NCBI GenBank assembly: GCA_035464655.1
Contig: DATHRZ010000015.1
Location: 1-22,875 of the forward strand
Reading direction: 5' to 3'
Source: JARFPW01 sp035464655
GTDB lineage: Bacteria > Gemmatimonadota > Gemmatimonadetes > Palauibacterales > Palauibacteraceae
DNA: 22,875 nucleotides
Shown: positions 1 through 6,998 of the stretch, one piece after another
How the letters are laid out: each line of letters opens with the position of its first letter
Numbering within the stretch: position 1 is the first letter of the stretch
Position numbers and translations under genes: made by a program
The notes under the pieces: model-generated
Told to the model about the DNA's origin: nothing
Databases searched by the model: none
What the model saw: only the letters and a program-made list of their open reading frames with translations

Positions 1-612
1 AACGTGGTGCTGACCGACACGTTGCCGAACGGCGGTCTGAGCTGGTTCGAGGACCCCGACGACACGGACTGCTCGATCGCGGGCGGGATCCTGACCTGTA
101 ACTTCGGCGACCTGATGGAGGACGACACGGCGTCGGTCACCATCAGCGCGGAGACGGACGCGGCCGACTGCGGCACGGTGACGAACCGCGCGTGGGCGGA
201 CGCCGACAACGATGACCCGGTCAACGACACCGCCGACGTCGTGGTCGAGTGTCCCGACATCGACATCGAGAAGACCGCGGCGGCCGACACGGTCACGGCG
301 GGCGACACGATCACGTTCACGATCGACGTCTGGAACAACGGGCCGGGCACGGCGAAGAACGTCGTGCTGACCGACACGTTGCCGAACGGCGGTCTGAGCT
401 GGTTCGAGAACCCCGACGACACGGACTGCTCGATCGCGGGCGGGATCCTGACCTGCAACTTCGGCGACCTGATGGAGGACGACACGGCGTCGGTCACCAT
501 CAGCGCGGAGACCGACGTGGCCGACTGCGGCACGGTGTTCAACCGCGCGTGGGCGGACGCCGACAACGACGACGCGGTCAACGACACCGCCGACATCGAG
601 GTCATCTGTCCC
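1..612 (+). repeat. Tandem 357-bp DUF11-coding repeat
   Basis: Unit 1 begins at or before base 1 and unit 2 at 358, giving a period of exactly 357 bp (119 codons). Comparing 1-255 with 358-612 by eye gives about 15 differences in 255 bases, several of them clustered at two codons, so the copies are about 94% identical at the DNA level. This is far closer than DUF11 repeats usually are at the protein level and points to recent duplication or ongoing gene conversion. More copies may lie upstream of the window. Confidence 0.9.
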
Positions 613-1011
613 CCGCAGGACGACGAGACGGCTTGGGCGTCGAATCAGCTCGGCGTGCCGCTGACCCTGCCCTTCAACCCGGGGCAGACCGGCAGTTGGG
701 CGACGTACGTGCAGTACCTCGGCGTGGAGAAGACCGTGACGTTCTACGCGGATCAGACCACCGACGTCGGCACGGTCCACTTCTCGGCTCCGGCCGGTGG
801 CTATGTGACCATCACCATCGTGCTCACGGGTGGTGCGACGTTCGCGGACGGCACGGTCGTCGCCGTTCAGGACTACGCCAGCGCGCCGTCCGGCAATCCG
901 TCACCCGGTCAGTTCGACTGGAAGACGGACCCGACCAACGCGACGATGGCCACCATCATGGTGCCGGTGAACAACTTCTACGCCGTGCACTCGGTGGTGC
1001 TCGTACCGTAG
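1..1011 (+). CDS. Secreted DUF11-repeat protein, 3' part (5' end outside window)
   Basis: The frame is open from base 1 to a TAG at 1009-1011, so only the last 336 codons are seen. It contains two DUF11 (TIGR01451-type) beta-sandwich repeats. The hallmark sequence is ITFTIDVWNNGPGTAKNVVLTDTLP, seen in pieces around 322-380, and the repeat interval is 119 residues. Each repeat has a pair of cysteines (DC-SIAGG-TC) and a DCGTV-NRAWADADND stretch, and both are rich in Asp, as expected for an extracellular, possibly calcium-binding protein. The last ~130 residues (from about 615) form a different, non-repeated beta-rich domain that I do not recognise; no LPXTG, PEP-CTERM or Por-type sorting signal is evident. 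DUF11 proteins are usually surface or matrix proteins; the exact role is unknown. An intrinsic terminator lies 42 bases after the stop. Confidence 0.85.
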   Translation, partial: NVVLTDTLPNGGLSWFEDPDDTDCSIAGGILTCNFGDLMEDDTASVTISAETDAADCGTVTNRAWADADNDDPVNDTADVVVECPDIDIEKTAAADTVTAGDTITFTIDVWNNGPGTAKNVVLTDTLPNGGLSWFENPDDTDCSIAGGILTCNFGDLMEDDTASVTISAETDVADCGTVFNRAWADADNDDAVNDTADIEVICPPQDDETAWASNQLGVPLTLPFNPGQTGSWATYVQYLGVEKTVTFYADQTTDVGTVHFSAPAGGYVTITIVLTGGATFADGTVVAVQDYASAPSGNPSPGQFDWKTDPTNATMATIMVPVNNFYAVHSVVLVP

Positions 1012-1052
1012 ACCTCACCAGGACCGTCGCCTGACGACGGCCCGCAACCGCG

Positions 1053-1086
1053 AACGGGCGGTGGGAGCGATCCCGCCGCCCGTTTT
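1053..1086 (+). terminator. Intrinsic terminator after the DUF11 gene
   Basis: Arms 1053-1066 and 1071-1084 pair over 14 positions with a single G-T wobble, closed by a GCGA (GNRA-type) tetraloop at 1067-1070 and followed by TTTT at 1083-1086. It sits 42 bases after the stop codon of the preceding gene. Confidence 0.85.
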
Positions 1087-1420
1087 GCGTTCCGGCCCAC
1101 CGATGTGACGCTGCGCCTCCGCCAATCGTCCGACTGGTGCCAACGGGAGGCAGCCGCTCCCCACGGCGCAGGCTCCGATAGCCGATCCGCATGCCTGGCT
1201 CCCGCGTCTTCCGACGCACCGAGCGGATCGCCGCGAGCGAAGCCGATCCGAAGCACGACGCGCCGCGCCTGGGCGCGCACGAACCGAAACAGAACGAATC
1301 GAGGGAATGGATTGACGCTCTCCCCCCGTCTTTCCGACCGCGGCCCGCCGTAACTGGGCCTCGCTCCGCTTCGGATCCGAGCGGAGGGCACGACGCGTGT
1401 GCCTGTCAAAACAGGGTCCT
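1087..1420 (+). other. Non-coding stretch upstream of the riboswitch
   Basis: I see no credible gene here: possible reading frames lack ribosome-binding sites and have no recognisable protein. Two local structures are visible. A perfect 7-bp hairpin has arms 1364-1370 and 1380-1386 around a 9-base loop. A short inverted repeat (CCTG, six bases, CAGG) lies at 1402-1415, just before the riboswitch. A TTGACG resembling a -35 box is at 1312-1317, but no good -10 box follows at the usual distance. The promoter for the downstream gene must lie in this stretch or overlap its end, but I cannot place it. Confidence 0.5.
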
Positions 1421-1521
1421 ACAGCTCCGAGAAGGGCACCCCGACCGCGAGGTCGGTCCGCAAAGCCCCAGGGTCTCTCTCTCAGTTGCTTTCCCCCTGA
1501 GAGACAGCCTGGCTGCCGAAG
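1421..1521 (+). ncRNA. Cyclic di-GMP class I (GEMM-I) riboswitch
   Basis: The segment follows the GEMM-I consensus from end to end. It has an AAGGGCA start of the core at 1432-1438 and P2 as a perfect CCGACC/GGTCGG stem (1441-1446, 1451-1456) capped by a GCGA GNRA tetraloop that would dock into P3. The hallmark CGCAAAGCC follows at 1459-1467. P3 runs from 1468 to 1512, with CCAGG/CCTGG at its base and a TCTCTCAG/CTGAGAGA upper stem (1478-1485, 1497-1504). The conserved 3' side ACAGCCTGGCTGCCGAAG is at 1504-1521. A short P1 is possible between CAGC (1422-1425) and GCTG (1512-1515). Class I aptamers bind c-di-GMP and control the gene downstream, here the 1158-residue secreted protein starting at 1688. 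No T-rich terminator follows the aptamer, so the expression platform probably acts on translation or through another mechanism. Confidence 0.87.
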
Positions 1522-1525
1522 AGGT

Positions 1526-1587
1526 GGGTGTCGTCGCAACGAGGCGGCGGCATAGACACCGGTCACGAGCCGCGCGACGACGCGTCG
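1526..1587 (+). promoter_or_regulatory. Possible expression-platform hairpins after the riboswitch
   Basis: A GGTGTC/GACACC stem (1527-1532 with 1555-1560) and a CGACG/CGTCG hairpin (1575-1579 with 1583-1587) lie between the aptamer and the start codons. Neither is followed by a T-run, so they are not intrinsic terminators. They could be part of the switch, but this is inferred only from position. Confidence 0.3.
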
Positions 1588-1605
1588 GTTCGGGAGGAGG
1601 CGGCC

Positions 1606-1758
1606 ATGCTGCGAGAGACGCATGCCACGGCGATCCCACGCCGAAACGCCTCCATCCCGCCTGAATCACTCTCTCCGGAGGAAACGCATGACCCACCCCG
1701 TGCGAACGTGGCGGCTAGCCGCGGTCGCGGTGCTGACCCTCGGGGCCTTCGCGTGTAG
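1606..1758 (+). CDS. Possible 50-residue upstream ORF overlapping the next gene
   Basis: An ATG at 1606 is preceded by a strong GGGAGGAGG (1592-1600) at good spacing and opens a 50-codon frame ending in TAG at 1756-1758. The frame crosses the start codon of the large secreted protein (1688) in another phase. The predicted peptide (starting MLRETHATAIPRR) is arginine- and proline-rich, has no recognised domain, and looks much like random high-GC coding. Its interest is the ribosome-binding site, which is at least as strong as that of the main gene and lies directly downstream of a riboswitch. It could be a regulatory upstream ORF or chance. Confidence 0.25.
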   Translation: MLRETHATAIPRRNASIPPESLSPEETHDPPRANVAASRGRGADPRGLRV

Positions 1759-4700
1759 CGAGGCTTCGACGGATCTGGTCGATGTCGACGGGCCGAATAC
1801 GGCCCCGTTGCTTTCCGAGATCGACCTGTCGAACACCGCCGGCGGCCAGGTAACCGTCAACGACGCGATCTGGACCTTCCCCGTGCCGTTCAACGTCGGA
1901 ACCGGTCAGATCAACCCTTTCCTGAGCGTCCAGAACGACCCGAACGAGGAAGGGTTCAACACGGACGACTCTCCGCTTCCGCTGGACACGAAGCGGCCGA
2001 ACTTCACGAACGCGCTGCCGCTCAACTTCGTGCCGACCATCGAAGGACCGGGCGGCGTGGGGCTCTTCCGCGAGATCATCCTCGACGCGAACGAGTCCAA
2101 CAGCGAGCCGGACGCGCTGTTCTCGATCGACCGCTTCGACCTGTGGCTCTGTAACGATCCCGACGCCGGGACGTACGATGACCGGAGCGACTTCCAGTCC
2201 AACGCCGACTGCGCGCTCGTCTACGACATCGACAACGATGTCGGCGGCGACGACGTGGACTACATCAAGGCCACGGACGCCGTCACCAGCGGCAGCGGGC
2301 TCGACCTGGATTACCAGATCCTGATCCCGGAGGCGAACTTCATCGCCGCCGCGGGTGCGGTGGGCGCCGACCTGTCGAACTGCGCCTACCAGGGGATCGA
2401 AGCCGACCCCTGCGGCGCGTTCCTCGTTCTGGATGTCCGCATGGGCTTCCAGGGCGGCGACCTGAGCACGGGCGCCACGTTCGAGGAGACGTCCACGATC
2501 AAGCGGCCGTTCGTGACCGTCGACAAGACGGCCGAGACGAGCTTCACCCGCGAGCATCTCTGGACGATCACCAAGGACCACGACGACGCCGACAGCCTGA
2601 TCGCCCTGTTCGACGGACAGGATCAGGACGTGGAGTACACGCTCGTCATCGACGAGACGGTGCTCGAGTCCGACTTCATCGTCGAGGGCACGATCACGGT
2701 CGAGAACCCGTCCAACGATGACGTCACGATCGACAGCATCATCGACGAGTTCAACGGCGGCGAGCTGCCGATCGAATGCGGCGTCAGCTTCCCGTTCCTG
2801 CTCGAGGCGGGTGAAACGCTCGAGTGCACCTACGAGTCCGCCGACCTCGGCAGCGCGATCGACGGGACCAACACGGTCAGCGTCTTCGCTCAGGGTCTCG
2901 GCGTGAACCAGGGTACCGCTCCGGTGTCGTTCGCCAGCGCGACGATCACCGAGATCGACCCCGAGGTGAAGGTCCTCGACGACTGGTCGGAGTTCGTGGA
3001 CCAGAACGATGGGGATGCGCAGGACGACAGCGGCGCCGGTGACGACGGCATGATCGTCGTCGACGACGACGCCACCTTCACCTACACCGTCAACTTCGAG
3101 TGCGCCGCCGACGAGGGTCAGCAGCCCAACACGGCCGAGATCCGGTCCACGGACGACGACGCGCTGCTCGACGACGACGACGAGCTGATCACGGTGAGCT
3201 GCGGCAACGTGACCGTCGAGAAGGACGTGACGGCCAACATGGAAGAGGACTTCGCGTGGATGATCGACAAGTCCCATTCCGACGCCGACAGCACCCTGAA
3301 CCTCTTCACGGGTGACGACGCGGACGTGAAGTACACGCTGCAGATCACCAAGATGTCGGCGCAGCAGGTCCACAACGTGTTCGGCGACATCGTCATCACG
3401 AACACGGCCGACATCGACAAGACCGGGGTCGAAGCCATCGACTGCGTCGAAGGCAGCGACGACGGCGGCACGACGTGGATGGCCCTCGCGCCGTGCGACA
3501 CGATCAACGTGGGGACGGTCGGGGCGAATTCCGCCGACACCGTGAGCTACGACATCGAGTACGATCCGACCGGCAAGACGTCGTTCCGGAACCGGGTCGT
3601 GATCGAAATGGGCGGCATGGTGATCGACGACGACACCCAGCCGTTCACGCCAGCCACGGAAGACGACGATCCGGGCAACGACAGCGTCCGTGTGTGGGAC
3701 GACTGGTCGGAGTTCGGCGGTCCGATGACGATCGACACGGACTCGATGTTCATGTACACCGTGAACTTCGAGTGCGACGCCGACGAGGGCGCCAACCCCA
3801 ACACGGCGTGGGTCACGCCGGTCGCCAGCGCGGACACGCTCGACTCGGACGACGAGCTGATCACCGTGGTCTGTCACGACCTGGCGGTCAGCAAGACGGT
3901 CGAGACCGAGTTCAAGCGCCGGTACGACTGGAGCATCGACAAGATGCTGCTCACGGACATGCTCACGAACTACGACGCGGTGACCAACACCGCGACGGTG
4001 AGCCCCGACCAGGTGCTCACACCCAAGTTCCAGTTCGAGCTCGACGCCACGTCGGAGGACTTCGACTTCAGCGTCAGCGGCGAGATCAAGGTGGTGAACC
4101 CGAACCCGGATCTGCCGGCCACGGTGGACGTGTCCGACGAGTTGTCGGACATGACCGGCCTCTCGGTCGACTGCGGGGACGGCGACGGCCTGGCCGAGAC
4201 GATCGCGGCCGCCGACTCGATCACCTGTTCGTATTCGGGTGACCTGGGCAGCGACTTCGACGGGACCAACAAGGCCACGGCCACGTTGGACAACGTCTCG
4301 GTCGACTACCTGGGCGTCGCGACGCCGAACGGCGGCACGCAGGTGTACATGTCGGGCGACGAGACGGTCGACTTCGGCGATCCCTCGATGGTGATCGACG
4401 AGTGCGTGGACGTCGTCGACGAGTTCAGCGACGTCACGGGTCTGGGCGCGCTCGACGAGACGCACAACCTCGGCCGCTTCTGCGCCGAGCAGGGCGACGA
4501 GCCCGACGCGTCCGACGTCGTGTCGCTGCCGCACCTGTTCCCGGAGCCGCCGCTAGAGGTGGTCATCCAGTTGGACGACACGCGGTGCGGGCTGAACGAG
4601 TTCAGCAACACCGTGGTCGCCACCGAGATCGACAACCTGACGGAGCGCGACGACACCGAGGGCTTCTACGTCGACGTGGTCTGCGAGGAGGGCTGCACCC

Positions 4701-5164
4701 TCACGCAGGGCTACTGGAAGACGCACAACGCATCCTTCTGGGGCGGCGCGAGCAAGAAGGCCGATCCCACATGGGAGGATCTCGGCGACGCCGACGGCGA
4801 CACGTTCTTCGAGGCCGAGCAGGAGGAGTTCTACCTGAGCGGCGTGTCCTACTTCGACGCCATGTGGACGGCGCCTGCGGGCAACATGTACTGGCAGCTG
4901 GCCCGCCAGTACATCGCCGCGACGCTCAACAGCTTCAGCGCGTCGACGACGCCGGAGGTGGATGCGGCGCTGGCGGCTGCGGACGTGTTCTTCAGCACCT
5001 ACACGCCGGCCGCCGCGGCCGCCCTGCCCGACGAGGATCCGGGCACGGGCGCGATCGACAGCCGCGAGGAGATCGTGGCCGCGATCGAGATCCTGACGGC
5101 GTACAACGAGGGCGACATCGGCCCCGGACACTGCACCGAGGATGACGAATCGGCGGAGGACTGA
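1688..5164 (+). CDS. Large acidic secreted multi-module protein under riboswitch control
   Basis: The start at ATG 1688 is chosen over an in-frame ATG at 1622 because GGAGGA (1677-1682) is well spaced before it and a signal peptide begins at once (MTHPVRTWRLAAVAVLTLGAFAC). The sequence around Cys23 is only loosely lipobox-like, so it may be a lipoprotein or a cleaved secreted protein. The product has 1158 residues and is extremely rich in Asp, Glu and Thr. A related ~230-residue module occurs three times, its K-T-x-E-T-x-F-x-x-x-x-x-W-x-I-x-K start at about residues 280, 512 and 736. A DDWSEF segment followed by an FxYTVNFEC strand occurs at about 430 and 670. The C-terminal part carries GCTLTQGYWKTH (residues 1002-1013), a motif I know from diverse secreted bacterial proteins of unknown role. 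The many cysteines suggest disulfides. A surface or matrix role controlled by c-di-GMP is likely, but the exact function is unknown. A terminator follows. Confidence 0.9.
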   Translation: MTHPVRTWRLAAVAVLTLGAFACSEASTDLVDVDGPNTAPLLSEIDLSNTAGGQVTVNDAIWTFPVPFNVGTGQINPFLSVQNDPNEEGFNTDDSPLPLDTKRPNFTNALPLNFVPTIEGPGGVGLFREIILDANESNSEPDALFSIDRFDLWLCNDPDAGTYDDRSDFQSNADCALVYDIDNDVGGDDVDYIKATDAVTSGSGLDLDYQILIPEANFIAAAGAVGADLSNCAYQGIEADPCGAFLVLDVRMGFQGGDLSTGATFEETSTIKRPFVTVDKTAETSFTREHLWTITKDHDDADSLIALFDGQDQDVEYTLVIDETVLESDFIVEGTITVENPSNDDVTIDSIIDEFNGGELPIECGVSFPFLLEAGETLECTYESADLGSAIDGTNTVSVFAQGLGVNQGTAPVSFASATITEIDPEVKVLDDWSEFVDQNDGDAQDDSGAGDDGMIVVDDDATFTYTVNFECAADEGQQPNTAEIRSTDDDALLDDDDELITVSCGNVTVEKDVTANMEEDFAWMIDKSHSDADSTLNLFTGDDADVKYTLQITKMSAQQVHNVFGDIVITNTADIDKTGVEAIDCVEGSDDGGTTWMALAPCDTINVGTVGANSADTVSYDIEYDPTGKTSFRNRVVIEMGGMVIDDDTQPFTPATEDDDPGNDSVRVWDDWSEFGGPMTIDTDSMFMYTVNFECDADEGANPNTAWVTPVASADTLDSDDELITVVCHDLAVSKTVETEFKRRYDWSIDKMLLTDMLTNYDAVTNTATVSPDQVLTPKFQFELDATSEDFDFSVSGEIKVVNPNPDLPATVDVSDELSDMTGLSVDCGDGDGLAETIAAADSITCSYSGDLGSDFDGTNKATATLDNVSVDYLGVATPNGGTQVYMSGDETVDFGDPSMVIDECVDVVDEFSDVTGLGALDETHNLGRFCAEQGDEPDASDVVSLPHLFPEPPLEVVIQLDDTRCGLNEFSNTVVATEIDNLTERDDTEGFYVDVVCEEGCTLTQGYWKTHNASFWGGASKKADPTWEDLGDADGDTFFEAEQEEFYLSGVSYFDAMWTAPAGNMYWQLARQYIAATLNSFSASTTPEVDAALAAADVFFSTYTPAAAAALPDEDPGTGAIDSREEIVAAIEILTAYNEGDIGPGHCTEDDESAED

Positions 5165-5193
5165 TTCCGAGGTGTAGGGTCTGACCCTTCAAC

Positions 5194-5233
5194 CCGGGGG
5201 GCGTCGGCGGTGCCGGCGCCCCCCGGCTCTTTT
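5194..5233 (+). terminator. Intrinsic terminator after the large secreted protein
   Basis: Arms 5194-5207 and 5213-5226 form a 14-position, almost wholly G-C stem with one T-G wobble and a 5-base loop. CTCTTTT follows at 5227-5233. It begins 30 bases after the stop codon. Confidence 0.87.
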
Positions 5234-5339
5234 CGGCCCGCGCCGTACGGCCTATGGTTGCGCCGAGGATGGGCGGGCGCAGGCGCCAGGACTTGCCCGG
5301 TCCGCCCGCGATGCCCAACGCGACCCGGAAACCGCCCCC

Positions 5340-6137
5340 ATGCCGATACGACCCGCGATCGCAAATCAAGCGAGCTCCCGCGTTTCCCGTCCGTGCGCGG
5401 AGCCGCCGGCCCGGCGCCGAAAGGGGTCGGTCGTCCCGACACGCCGATCGACCGCTTACGGGTGGTTGGCTGCGGCGATACTGCTGCCCCTGGGTGCGTG
5501 CGGAGGCGACGCCGGCTCATCCTCGGCCGCCTCGCGGGTGGACACGCTACCCTTCGCCGCGCCCGCCGCGGTGACCCCGGGCTATGCCACGGGCGATCCG
5601 GCCGCCACGCTGGTGGTCGAGGAATGGGCCGACTTCCAGTGCCCGTTCTGCGCGCAGCACTACACGGCGAACCACGAAGCGATCGAGGCCGCGCTGGACG
5701 AGCTGGGCGCGCGCTTCGAGGTGTACGAGATCGGCGCGCCAGGGCACCCGCAGTCGCTGGACGCTACGGTCGCCGCCCGGTGCGCCGGCGCGCAGGGCGC
5801 CTACGCGGCGGCTCGGGACGCGATTTACACGAATCAGAGCGCGTGGTCGGGCTCTCTCGAGGCGGACACGATCCTGCGCGCGCTGGTGCTGCCGTCGGTG
5901 CCGGACACCGCCGCGCTGGACGACTGCCTGCGGAACCAGCGGGTGACCGTCGGCCAGATCCTCAACCGGAACATGCGGGCCGCTGCGGGACGCGGCGTGC
6001 GATCGACCCCCACGACCATCATCCGGATGGGCAACGCGGAACGGCAGCTCAGGGGCGTGGTGTCCGCCGACGCCGTGCGCGAGGCCATCGCTTCCATGTC
6101 GGGCCCGCGGTCCGGGGCGGCCCCGGACACCGGCTGA
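5340..6137 (+). CDS. DsbA-family thioredoxin-fold lipoprotein
   Basis: A 265-residue protein of the DsbA-like (Thioredoxin_4) type. The active-site motif CPFC is at residues 101-104, within the typical FQCPFCAQH context, after a strand reading VVEEWADF. The cis-proline motif T-P-T is at about residue 224. An LGAC lipobox with Cys54 marks it as a probable lipoprotein held in the envelope. It would catalyse thiol oxidation or isomerisation of exported proteins; the cysteine-rich secreted protein just upstream is a plausible client (inference). The signal peptide has an unusually long N-region of about 50 residues rich in Arg and Pro. No good ribosome-binding site precedes ATG 5340, and the only later in-frame start before the lipobox is a TTG at 5466, which would leave almost no n-region. 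The start is therefore uncertain. An upstream terminator makes it a separate transcription unit. Confidence 0.85.
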   Translation: MPIRPAIANQASSRVSRPCAEPPARRRKGSVVPTRRSTAYGWLAAAILLPLGACGGDAGSSSAASRVDTLPFAAPAAVTPGYATGDPAATLVVEEWADFQCPFCAQHYTANHEAIEAALDELGARFEVYEIGAPGHPQSLDATVAARCAGAQGAYAAARDAIYTNQSAWSGSLEADTILRALVLPSVPDTAALDDCLRNQRVTVGQILNRNMRAAAGRGVRSTPTTIIRMGNAERQLRGVVSADAVREAIASMSGPRSGAAPDTG

Positions 6138-6314
6138 GCGCCCGAACGCGCCGGCCCTCCCGCGCCGAAGGAAACGTTGCGCCCGCGCCACGCCGCGTAG
6201 AGATTGCGATACCGTGTGACGAGTGCCGGGGGGCGCTCGTCTCATCCCGGACACGCGTCACGTGGACCGACGCGTGTTGCCCTCCCCGGTGACTATTTCC
6301 GTACGTCGAGGACA
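6138..6314 (+). other. Intergenic gap, no clear element
   Basis: These 177 bases separate the DsbA-like gene from the TPR gene. I see no terminator with a T-run and no convincing -35/-10 pair. The promoter of the two-gene unit that follows probably lies here. Confidence 0.4.
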
Positions 6315-6998
6315 ATGCTTCGAGACCTGATGTCGCGGTTTCGGCGCGCCGGATCTCGGGAGCGCCTGGAGGAGGACCTCGCTCAGCTCGAGGAGACGGC
6401 CGAGACCACCGGCTCGCTGGTGTTCAAGGCCATGAAGCTCAAGCAGGCGGGCGAGCGGGCCGCCGAGGCCGGCGACGAACAGCGCGCCAAGGACTTCCTG
6501 GGGAGGGCGGTGGACGCCTACCTGGGGACGGGCTACTACGACAGCGCGGCGGCCATCTGCCGGCGCCTGATCGAGCTGTATCCCGACGTCGTCCGCGCCC
6601 GCGGGACGCTTGCCTTCCTGGCCCTCGCCGAGGGCCTCGAGCATTCGCAATTCGACGGCCTCGCCGACGACGCCCGTCGCGAGATCGGCCTCTACGTGAA
6701 GGCCGCCAAGTCCAAGGACAACGACGAGTACGCCGCCGAGCGCCTGCGCATCATGGCCGAGGCCACGGATCAGGAAGCGATCCGCGAGCTGATCGGCGAG
6801 TACCTCATGGAGCTCGGCGACACCGCCGGAGCGGACGCTGTGCTGGGCGCCATGTTCGCCGAGCGCAACGACCTGAGCGAGGAGCCCGAGTTGGACCAGC
6901 GCGCCCGCTGGTCGCGGGCCCTGCGCGTCACCATCGTCTCCGAAGGCGCTCCGGCGGATGGTGGCGAAGAGATGACCGGCAGCGCGGTGGATGCCTGA
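6315..6998 (+). CDS. Tetratricopeptide-repeat protein
   Basis: A 227-residue soluble protein. ATG 6315 is chosen because GAGGA (6308-6312) lies just before it; the frame extends further upstream but without a good start. It is almost all alpha-helical. Helix pairs typical of TPR repeats are seen at about residues 35-75 (AGERAAEAGDEQRAKDFLGRA...) and 75-110 (YYDSAAAICRRLIELYP). Further helical hairpins run to about residue 190, followed by a short acidic tail. There is no signal peptide, so it is probably cytoplasmic. TPR proteins are scaffolds for protein contacts. Its stop codon overlaps the start of the next gene by 8 bases, so the two are probably translated together and may act together at the membrane. 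No enzyme motif is visible. Confidence 0.75.
   Translation: MLRDLMSRFRRAGSRERLEEDLAQLEETAETTGSLVFKAMKLKQAGERAAEAGDEQRAKDFLGRAVDAYLGTGYYDSAAAICRRLIELYPDVVRARGTLAFLALAEGLEHSQFDGLADDARREIGLYVKAAKSKDNDEYAAERLRIMAEATDQEAIRELIGEYLMELGDTAGADAVLGAMFAERNDLSEEPELDQRARWSRALRVTIVSEGAPADGGEEMTGSAVDA

Noticed and set aside
1312..1345. TTGACG as a -35 promoter box for the riboswitch transcript
   Set aside because: No acceptable -10 hexamer follows at 16-18 bases; the region there reads CGACCG.
1715..4534. A 939-codon open frame on the minus strand opposite the large secreted protein
   Set aside because: It is a high-GC mirror frame: its predicted protein is a low-complexity string of Val, Arg, Asp and His without any domain, while the plus-strand product has a signal peptide, repeats and a ribosome-binding site.
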